Shown here: in pieces, positions 32,901 through 44,900 of the stretch
How the letters are laid out: every line of letters begins with the position of its first letter
How positions within the stretch are numbered: position 1 is the stretch's first letter
NCBI GenBank assembly: GCA_922989275.2
Contig: OV277871.1
Coordinates: forward strand, 32,932,693 to 32,996,692
DNA from: Gari tellinella
Taxonomy: Eukaryota > Mollusca > Bivalvia > Cardiida > Psammobiidae
DNA length: 64,000 bases
Direction: 5' to 3'
The notes under the pieces: generated by a model
What the model was told of the DNA's origin: nothing
The model's input: only the letters and a program-made list of their open reading frames with translations
Database searches by the model: none
Translations under genes and position numbers: made by a program

Positions 32901-35900
32901 TGACTTAAAAGTAGCATGCAAAATTCCACCTTCCCATGATGAACTTACACATCCAATTTCTTATTTGTAGCTGATACTGTACAGAAGATATGCTCCAGAC
33001 AAGATTTTTAAAAAAAAATTGAGGTAAAATCTCAAGGTCAAGGTCACAGTGACCTAGAAGTAGCACGCGACACTTCGCCATCAAACGATGTACTTACAAA
33101 ACAAATTTGGTGTCCCTAGCTAAGGTGGAAACACTCCTGAAAAATGTGTCACATACATACAAACATACATACATTTCACAATTAAGGTCAAAGGTCAAGG
33201 CCAATGTGACCTTAAGTAGTATGCGATACTCCCCAATCCAATGATGTACTCACCCACCCAATTTGCTATTCCTAACTCATAAGGCACAAAAGATAGTCTC
33301 AGGGCAAACTTTTAAAAAAATGAGGTCAAAGGTCAAGGTTACAGTAACCTAAAAGTAGTACCCGACACTCCGCCATTCAAAGATGTACTCACGCAACAAA
33401 ATTGGTGACTCTAGATATTGAGGAAATATTCCGGAAAATGAATTACATAATACAAATATACACACATTTTACAATTACGGTCAATGTCACAGTAACCTAA
33501 CAGTAGAATGCGGCACTCTACCTTCCTATGGTGTACTGACACACAAAAATTGCTATTCCTAGCTGATACGATGCAGATGATATGCTCCGGACAAGCTTAT
33601 TTAAAAAATTAAGGTCAAGGTCACAGTGACCTTAAAGTAGTTTGTGACACCCCGCCATCCCAAGATGTTCTCACACAACAAATTTGCTACTCCTAGCTGA
33701 AGTGGTAGAGGAAATATACTCCGGACAAAATGAGTTACATACATATAAACATAAACACATTTTACAATTGAGGTCAAAGGTCAAGGTCACAGTGAACTTA
33801 AAATAGTATGCACCACTCTACCATCCCATAATGTACTCACACAGCAAATTTGCTATTCCTAGCTGATACTGTAAAGAAGATACGTTCAGGACAAGCTTTT
33901 CTAAAAAAATGAGGTCAAGGTCAATGTCATAGTGACTATAAAAGTAGTATGTGACACTCCACAATCCCAATATGTAATCACACAACAAATTTGGTGTCCC
34001 TAGCTAATGTGGTAAAGGAAACATACTCCGGACAAAAAGTATCACGTACGGACGCACACACATACATATATACATACACACACACGTACGGGCAGATCCC
34101 TATATACCCTCTCGATGAATCGCGCTATGGAGTAAAAAGCTGAGGGTACGGACTGTATAAACACATTCATTCCTATCGACGAGTATACTCGTCTTTGAAA
34201 AGTATACATATGAAGAGTACTTTTGCCCTATGCAAACAGTGTAGACCCAGATCAGAGAGGTCCTAAAGGAGCCCTCTGAGCAGCATCTACAATGTTTTTT
34301 AGTTTTGCAATATCTTGCAGAAAACAACCCTTAATAGTTATAATTTAATGGACTCTTGAGGCGAATGCTTAAAAGACTGATGGAAATGCTAAACCTTATT
34401 TAGTTCATGCTCACCTGTCCGGCTAACCTCGGGTTTCTTCGGTCGGTGATGTCATACTGTCGGATATCTCCGTGAAGCCAATTGCTGAAGTACAAAAACC
34501 TATCGTCGAGCGAGATAAGTATGTCGGTGATAAGTCCGGGCATTTCCGGCAAAGCCCAATTTTCGACTTTCTTGTTCGGGATTGCAATAACCTTCTCTGC
34601 ACACCAAGTTCCGGTCTGTTTTGAATAAAAGAAAACAAAATCGAACAGGGTCTCAGATGTTTAACGCCTTCACTGCCATGACATCAATGCTTTTGAACAA
34701 TTGTCGTCTGGTTTTTTTCTCAAATTTAAATATGATAAACTTATTATAACTTAAGATATATATAGTTGAGTGTCAAACAGTTTGGATTCTTATCAGATGC
34801 CGCGTTTCACGACATCTGATCAGAATCCGAACTGTTTGAAAAAGAATATTGTATTTGAGGTGAGGCAGTGAAAAGTTATTTAATTCAAAATATTTAGCCT
34901 TAAGCGAACGCATAAGTGTGACTACTTAAAAAAAACTCGCCTTAACCCTTTACCTGATAGCCTATTTCTAGTATTGAAGATAGGTGACCACTTAAAGCAG
35001 GTTAAAAGTAAAGTAGAATGCGCCTTGATTTGATTTGATTTGATTTGTTATGATTTACGTCGCTTTTAACAGTATTTCAGTCATATCGCGACGTCCAGCT
35101 AATTACAGGTGGAGGAAGACCCCAGAAGCCCTTTATGCACTGTTTCAGACACAAATCGGCAACTGGGTAGAACCACCGACCTTCCGCAAGCCAGCTGGAA
35201 GGCTTCCCCACATGAAAAATCCGAACGACCCTACTGGGATTCGAACTCACAGCGGTGAGGAGCTTAGTGATGTAAGTCACAGTGACTATACCACTAGGCC
35301 ACGGAGGCCCCAATGCGCCTTGAGGCGCATTCTGCTTTACTTTCAGCCTGCTTTAAGCTATCATATGCTAGAATAAAGAAAACATTTCTAGTAATACATT
35401 TTCATGACTGTATAAATTGGAACTATTTTCTTCAGCGGATGAATAAACTGAATGCGCTCAAAGGCGCTTCTATGGGGGAAAGGGTTAAATAGATGATTCT
35501 AATGAGTAAATGACGGATGGAAGCTTAACAAGGTTTGAGCAGCAACCTGTCCTAAACAACTTATGGTAATAGAGAGGTAGAAATGGAGAGTCGTTAATCT
35601 GTTCTGTTATACAGGCTCCTTCTTTACATGATTACGGTAGGGAATACGTTACCAATTTATGTTAAAACGAATATAAACGTAAATTTAATGCAAGTTTATT
35701 TTGAAAAAGTACAGTTTTTCCATATCTGAGATGCAACATGATGAGAGTCTGATCAGACGGCGGCGTCCGGTCTGGCTCCAAACTATTTGCAAAAGAGGAG
35801 TTCTTTTAACACAAAAAAACGCATTTACAATTAAAATTCTCTATTACGATCACTATTTCGAATGCTAATTAATGTATAAAAAACAGGTGACAGCTTAAAG

Positions 35901-38900
35901 TAAGATGACAGTAAAACAGAAAGCTCCTGAAGGAGCTTTCTGTTTTACTGTCATCTTGCTTTATGCAGTCACCTGTCGTAACATACAGCGTTCCCTCTCT
36001 ACAACGGCCCTCCATACAACGACTCCCTCCTTACAACGCTGTTCCCATGAAAATTATGTTTTATGCTTGCACCGATGCATCCTCATCTATTGAAAATTGT
36101 TGTCTGCTGTTTTTCTTACAACAATGACATTTTACGGAAAAAAATCATAATGACAAATGACAAACAGCTTGAATCCAGATCAGACGCCGCGTTACGCGGC
36201 GTCTGATCTGGATTCAAGCTGTTTGCAAATGTAAACAAAGTTCCCTCCCTATAACGACTCCCTCCGAACAACGAACATATTTGTTGTCTCCCATTGGGTG
36301 TCGTTGTAGAGAGGGAGCGCTGTACTTACAATTTACAAAAATAAGTGGTCGTAATAGAGGGGGTTTCCTGTATATGGTTAAGACAGCGTTTTCTTTACTG
36401 TATCACCAACAACCTTCAGATTTGTGTCAACAGTGTATCAAACAACATTATTTGCAAAGAACATTCATTTGTTCCAGGTTAGTGAAAATTTTATTATTTC
36501 CCTTTGCAACGTTCATGTAAAACAAAATACAATTGTACTGAGATCAAATGCAATAAACCGTTGACTATTATGACGTTTTATTTTACCTGCAATGCAATCA
36601 GCTTCGAGTCTGAGCAGATACTTTGTTACCAGGCGTCTGATCAGACTCTAAACTATTTTCATTTTTACATATCAGTTTTAGCACAAACGCATTTATTGGG
36701 AAAACCTTACGATTGTCCCATGTACAGTGGAGAACATGTCATTCTTTCCCAATAAATGTGCTTATACTAAAACCAAGTTTTTCTGTTGGTAACCGGGCGT
36801 CTGATCAGGCTATAACCTGTTTTCCTCTTAGATACATAAATACACATGGTTTTAATAATTATGTTCAGGTGAGTGCTATTATCAACATTTGTAAACGCGC
36901 AACTTTTGTTTTTCCTTCTGCGGTTTTTTGTGTTTAACACCGCCTTTGGGTGAAATTCTGCGCCGTTGGTCAATCACAGTCGGTTGTTAAGTCTTTCCCT
37001 TTTCGTGAAGACTTGATTAATCCAACCAAAATGAAGCTCTCTTAAGGAAAACTTGATTGGCAGATTATCGTTACTAGAACTGACTCAGCGGCATGTAAAG
37101 AATAGCAACCACCAACTGCATGTCACATAGTGACGTTGCTTTGTAAACAATATTCCTAACGCTCCACCCCGTCTAATTCACGAAGATTTGTCCTAATGCA
37201 GTCTAACTGATAAAATCTGTCCATAAATCCAAATATGGAATGTAGTTAACAAAGCTTCGTCACTATGTGACGCGCAATCGGTGATTGCTAAATCTATTCA
37301 TGCACTTTTTGAGCTGCCAGCAACAATAATCTGCCAATCAAATTTCGTGACAAGAGTTTCATTTTTGCGTGGCAATTAGCTAGTCCTCATGAAAATGATA
37401 GAACTGTATAACCGACACTGATTGGCTAACGGCACAGACTATTCCCACAAAAGGTGGTTTAGCTTATATTTAAACGGATAGGAAGAACGTCTTCACCACT
37501 GTATCAGTGCAAGAATATCTATGCCCTTTACATGTATCGATGGATACGCACCTGGTTTCTATAGTAACGGAATACGGTTGAGCTGAGGGCACAGCCCACA
37601 TATCCCTCGGTGGCTTCAGGGTCGTGAAGGAACCGGGTCTCCAGGGGAATCAGCCCCTCATTGCCAAGTTGGATGGTCTGGATCAGTTTGTGTTCTTCCC
37701 AGTCCCAGAAATACAGTTCACTACTGTACATTCCTGTAAATAGTTTATCAAAGAGGATAATACTATTTTATTTTAAGGCTGAACGTATCAAACAAAACTT
37801 CAAGACGTATTTGAACATTATTACATGTGGAGAAAAACGTTATTATTTCACAATAAACGCGTTTACGCTAAATCTATTATTTCCATTGCAAACTGTATGG
37901 AGCCAGCCCATACGCCAGGTAACGCGGCGTATGATCAGGTTCCAAATTGTTTGCCATTCAGTTGAAAACAAACATTCAACATTGTTAAAAGGCTGTTATT
38001 TTCTGCACTTTAATGTAGTGCGTTTGCGTTTCGTATGCGTTTAAACGGAAAATAATAACGTTTTCACCACATGTAACTTTGATAAGGAAGCGTAGAGGTA
38101 ACACTATAATTTTAAACAAATGTACAGTAAACATAATAGATACAACATATTTTATTTAATTTTAAAGGATTATGATTCACAACAGCAGATGTTAAGTGCT
38201 TGTGTGGCGGCTGTAAAAGTCGCCCCGTACTTCATTCTCAGTGTTGTTATACTTTCTGGTCCTTTGGAATCATTGATTTCAGCGCATTTACAGTTGAAAG
38301 TTGAATACCGCTTAAGCTGGTGCTAGGGGGCGTGAGCACTGTTGCATATTTCAGTATTGCTCATGAACAGACTCAATTAAACCGAGTCTGCAATTTTCAG
38401 TATTTGCTTGGTTTTCTGTGCTTTCAAAGGATCTCCCCTTATTCAGATTTAGAACGAACGTTCAAGCTTATTAGGTTCTTTTTGACAATAAGGTTACATT
38501 GAATATGCAGTTTGAAGCCTTCTGCAAGTAGTGAGCAAATTTACCACTAGTGTTGCACATACACACTAGCTTCATAAAACTCGCGCAAGACACGAAAGAC
38601 AACTGCTATTAATGCGTCTCAAATTCAACATAATTACTCCCCTTTCATATAAAAACATAAAAAATGGTGTGTTTGGGCTTTTCGTTATTATGAAATAACA
38701 ATGTTCTTTTAAAGTTTATGTAATATTCTTGTTTTTCATATACAGTATCTATGGTAAACATAAGAGTTTTCATGGTAAACAATTAAATTTTTGAAACCGA
38801 TAGTAAACGAAATACACTGCGTTCGTCTGTCAAAGCGAGTACATCCGTATGCCAACACGAAACGATACACACTTATCACGATATCAGATTTGTTATCAGT

Positions 38901-41900
38901 TAAAACTATTTGAAGAGTAAAGAAACAAGATATACATGTATGCTGTCAACTATGGACATCTTTTTTAATTTATTTAAGCGGCTACACATTCAAATGTATG
39001 ATAGTGTGGCAAAGCGCATGCGCTCACATTGACTACCGCTGTATTGAAATATCGCAAACGCATTTAGCGAAAGTCTGTAGGTGTGTTGCAAATGGTTTGG
39101 ACCTAGATAAGAGATCGAGTACGAGTGTAACTCGACGTCTCGTATGGATCTAATCCGTCTGATTCTCAGACGATATTTCCTTAATTAATAAACAGGTTAA
39201 CTATACATGTACATGTATATTAGAGTAAATGCAGATGGCATTTTTTACAAACCAGTAGAATGCAGAGGGGTCGAAGGAGCGTAGAGGTCGAACATTATAT
39301 AAAAGCAATCGATTATTTTACACATGTACAACATTTGTACCTGAATTATCATTATGGAATAATTTTGTCATCAATGTAATTACATGTATTGCAAGCAATT
39401 TCTCCTGAGCATCTCCACAAAACACTGTGTCTTTCAGGTTGAAATATTAGATTAGAGCAATCTAAGAATTTATATCATTTGAGTTAAATGGCTCTTATTA
39501 AGAGCATTAATTTTTATCTAAGGGATCTTATTGTAATTGTTACCATTCTCTACGTCTTTCGGATCAAATCCCTTCCGGAAGCATTTCGGGGCTCCCCATC
39601 CGGTGCTCATCATGATGTTGTGATAGGGCTGGTACCAGAAGTCGTAACCGAAGTTCGTGTTATCCCCTCTCTCCCAGTTACCTTTCATTTTGAAGGTGGA
39701 ACCATCCAACGTCACAAAGCCGCCTGGAGAAGCAAAGTTTTTAACTATGTTTTTCGAAGAAAAAAGAGCGATTTGAGAGGACGGACATTGTACATGGGCT
39801 CACATCTACGGCTCAGTAGCCAATCAGAAGAAAAGCATTTACTTTGCAGTATAATAAGTATAGTTAAGGGTTCTAACGAGAACCCGCGCTTCTATTATAT
39901 TAAATAGAATGGCGTGACTGATAAGAGTCTGTTTTTGGCATATCTTTTATAAAATTAACACACACAGCTTATTTTAATGAGTATGTATAATTATAAACTG
40001 ATTATGGAAACTGTCATCATTTCCTAAATGCGCCAAAAATACACCTTATTACCCCCAATTAGCTGCAAAAAAACTCTTTAGCATCTTGGGTCCTGCTAGG
40101 CGAAACTGAAAATGATAAGAAGGAGAGAATAGGAATAAATACTGCACTTGGACTGCAGCGGAGAAGACGTTATTCTTTCCCAATAAACGCGTTAATGCTT
40201 AAACTATTATTCCCATTGCAAACAGCTTGGAGTCAGATCAACCGCCGGATCACCCGGGGTCGTATCAATCACCAAACTATTTGTTACTCCAATTCAGAGA
40301 CTTTAAAAGCCAGAGATACACGACTTCCTTATTTTCCTTCTTTCCCCATATAACAGGTGTCCGTTGAGAGGCAGTGACGTATGTCGATGCGGTCACGTGA
40401 CCAGCACAGGTAATGACAGCGTCGCGATAATGGGAAAAAATACACATATCAACCAGTTGACTTATAAATATTGACTTTCTTTCGTTTTTATACAATATTT
40501 TGTGATACTAATCGAGTGAAACCAAAATATGAGTTGTGGATTAAACCGAGAAAGTGTATTCCTGGCTCAAAGGAAGATACGTTGCTGCGTGGTTGCTGGT
40601 AAGTTCCAAAAAAATGAAGATCGATTCAATATCGTCTTGCCGTAAACGCTTAAAACTTCAGTATGAACATTCAAACATGGATAAGAATGAATTATCCATG
40701 TAGCTCATATTAAAATACAGTTATGGCGAAACTTTCATGTCAATTTGTCCACGCATTTTGCTATAAATTAAATTTTATTGAGGCCACCCACTGGTACTTC
40801 GATTGAAGATCGATGCAATATCGCCTTGCCGTAAACGCTTAAACAGCAGTTTGAACATTCAAACATGAATAAGAATGGGTTGTCCATGTAGCTCATATTA
40901 AAATACAGTTATGGCGAAATTTTCATGTCAATTTGTCCACGCATTTTGCTATAAATTAAATTTTATTGAGGCCACCCACTGGTACTTCGATTGAAGATCG
41001 ATGCAATATCGCCTTGCCGTAAACGCTTAAACAGCAGTTTGAACATTCAAACATGAATAAGAATGGGTTGTCTATGTAGCTCATATTAAGATACAGTTAT
41101 GGCGAAATTTTCATGTCAATCTGTCCACGCATTTTGCTATAAATTAAATTTTCATGAGGCCACCCATGGGTCCATTCACACCTTCGTGCAAACTGCCGTC
41201 ACTTTTCATTGAATCGGCATTTTCCAAACACTAATTAACGTGTGTGCGATGCGCAGAGGGGTTAATTGATGCTCGGACTTTATTCTTATTATTCTTTTGT
41301 GTTAAACCTCGAAAAAGAGGCTTCTTTAAGGAATGTTTGTATTGTAAAATAACTGTAGACCGTATTAACGCAGCAACTGATAAGTAGTTCCAAATATCGA
41401 CTTTTTTCCCGATCGTCGCTAAAGCTTATATAACTCGCGATGACCTGTTCTCGCGAAATCTCGCTCAACGGTCTCGTATGTATAAATCATTCGAGTCGTG
41501 TATCTCTGGCTTTTAAAGTCTCTGCTCCAATTACTACAAATCGTTAGAAATACTTACGTTTTAGAAAATGACTTATTCTACATTAATTGCAATGCAGTTT
41601 CGTTTCGTTTGCTATACATGGGGAAAATTGCGTCTTCTAAACTGTTAAGGATATTTCCTGACCTCTCTTCGTTGATAATCCGTAGCCTGGCAATGTCCTT
41701 GCAAATCTCATGATTCTTAAGCTTACCTGTACTACAGTAAATCATTGAGGTGTTTCATGTAAGGCGCGCACCATATATTTAATAGTTTGATTGTATTTTT
41801 GCATTACATGCCATAATCACAAAGACTTTAAACTCAAAGAAAAAGTTATACTGTGCCTTTGTCGACTTTGAAAAATGTTTTGATTCGTTAGATAGGTTAT

Positions 41901-44900
41901 ATATTTGGCAAAAACTCAAACAAGAAAATGTTAGTTCACACTTTGTAAAGGCTATGCAATCAATGTATGATTCTGTTAAATCTGTTGTACGATATAAAGC
42001 TAAAACCTCTGAGTTTCTATTATCGAATAAGGGTGTCAAGCAGGGAGATCCGAGCTCCAGTCTTATGTTTTTATTTTTTGTGAATGATTTGTTGCAAAAC
42101 ATTAACACAAATATTGATGGTCTATTTAGCACCAATGAAATCAAGATGTATATATTGCTCTTCTGTGATGACGCAGCACTTTTTGCTGAAACGCCACAAG
42201 CTCTACAGTCGCTCTTAAATGATCTTGAACGTTATTGCTTGACATGGGGCCTTCAAATTAATACTTCAAAGACAAAAGTAATGATTTTTGAAAAAGGCAG
42301 ACATAGTAGACATAATTTTACAATTAACAATACAATTTTAGAGATTGTAGATTCTTTTAAGTATCTTGGGATACATTTGTTTAAAAATGGAAACTGGGCA
42401 AGAACCCAAAAAAGACTAGCAAAACATAGCAATCGTGCATTACACAACTTGTTTATTGTTTTTAATCAACTTGAATTATCTGTCAAAGAAAAATGTAAAT
42501 TATTTGATACTCTTGTAGGTTCAACACTCAATTATAGCTCAGCAGTATGGGGTTACCATGAAAGTAAGGATATAGAATTGATACATTGCAAGTTTTTAAG
42601 GAAACTCTTATGTGTAAAAAAGTCTACAAATCTTGTTGGTTTATACGGAGAATCGGGAAGGTATCCTATGTTAATACAAAGAAAACTTACTATGGTAAAA
42701 TACTGGTTAAAAATGTTAACGTCAAACAACCCTTTTGTAAAACTTTTATACGATATGTTGAGAACTGACGCAGATAATGATATATCATATCACAATACAA
42801 ATTGGGCTTTTCAAATCAAAACGATACTTTCGGAAATCGGAATGAGTGACATTTGGCGATGTCAAAATGACCTTATGTTTAATCCGTCTATTTATCATAT
42901 GATAAAACAGCGTATTCTAGATATTTATATGCAAAGTTGGTACACAAGTATTAATAACTCTAGACGACTTGCGTCTTATTGCATGTACAAACATAGTTTT
43001 AACATAGAAACATATCTTAACTGTATAAGTGTCAATAAATATAGAATCGCATTTACAAAATTTAGACTTTCGTCACATCAACTAAGTATTGAAACTGGCA
43101 GACACAATAATATTGCCATACAAGATAGAAAATGTAAACACTGTAATTTAAACGTCATTGAAGACGAATATCACTTCTTACTAGTTTGTCCGAAATATAG
43201 AAATCTACGAGTCAAGTACTTTAAACCGTATTATTGTCACTGGCCAACGATGAATAAATTTATATCACTTATGTCAACAGAATCGGTAACGACTCTAACA
43301 AATTTGTCAAAATTTATATATTTTGCTTCAATTCTAAGATCAGATTCTGTCTGATCTTAATCAATTATGTTTCACCAGTCGAACTTCGATATATCGAAGT
43401 CAGTTCATTTGGTTTCCAGTATTAGTACAGACAAAATTTGTCCTCGCTTGGGTCGAGCAGATCCTTATTTCAGAGTTAAAACGTGACTTGTGCACGTTTT
43501 GGCTCTGAAGTACGACCATGTTCAACTTAGACGAGTTCGGGTTTTCGAAGTTTGACTGTATGTATTAATTCAGTTTGGTTCGTAAATATTGTAAACGATG
43601 TTCCATATTTTCTTTCTCTGTAAATGCTTATGAAAGAATTATTTATGGTTGTTTCACATAATGTATGTGGTTTACATATATTCAAATTTGTCATATCTGT
43701 TTTTTCACAATACTGCTATATACATGTACGGCTATATATGTGCTTTGTGCAACTTTATGCCGAATAAAGATTATGTTATGTTATGATTAGTAAAACCCAT
43801 TGAAAAGCCCCTTGAGTGTGATTATGCAAGGGCCTCGCTACACAACTTGAGATTTGTGACATTGACTGGGCATTTTTTGCTACTGTTTAACCGTTACTTT
43901 CACACCGATCGAGAACAATTGGGGGAGGTCCATCAATGGAGTGAGGAAATATCTTTAAAAGGTTTACGATCTGCCAGTCATAGGTTATAGACTACTAGTA
44001 TTCGCATGAGCACTTACCTTTGCCGTTGCCCTCTACATCACCCATACAGCTGATCATAATCTCGCCGTTCGCGAGACAATGCGTAGTGTGGGGCGCACTG
44101 AGCCCTGTCTTAAACATATCTTCCGGTTCCACTATCTAAAAAAGAATTAATTTTTTGAAAACGTTAATGTTTCGTTACGAACATAAAATATACGAAAAAG
44201 GTAATTAAGCCCATTTGTGCCAAGTTGATTCCTCCCATGCTTATATATTGATTTAGCCAATGCTTGATCTAAGGGGTGCCTTGTTTCAGTTTTCATTTTC
44301 GTTTTGTTTCAGTTTGAAATTCCTTTCAACAAACAGTATAAATTCTTATCAGACGCCGCATTATGCGGCGTCTGATCAGAATATTCACTGTTTGCCTATA
44401 CCACATACAGGCCTAGTCTATATAGCATGCATTTTGCTTTGAAGTTGATCTATGTAGCACGGATAATGCTATATATCTAATATATGTAACACACGTGTGT
44501 TGTTAAAGGCCTGGTCTATGTAGCATGTGTATTGCTTTGAAGTTAATCCATGTAGCACCGACAATGCTATATGTCTAATCTATGTAACGCACGTGTGATG
44601 TTAAAGGCCTAGTTTATGTAGCATGTGTATTGATTTGAAGTTAATCTATGTCTCACAGATAATGCTATAAGTCTAATCTATGCAACGCACGGGTGTTGTT
44701 AAAGGCATAGTCTATGTAGCATAATGTGTTGCTAAGTACTGTATCAGTCCAATATACGAAGATGCTTCGGAAATTTAATGTAACTTGATCATTATGATAT
44801 ATTACGTGCCAAATACATGTGTGATTTGTCAGTCTAAGGAACAATTCTTTTCCTACACGTTTGTTTAATGTACAGCAATATCACATAACTGGATAAGTCA

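Noticed and set aside
39488..39907. 139-codon plus-strand frame
   Set aside because: It overlaps a certain SELENBP1 exon on the opposite strand and is its shadow.
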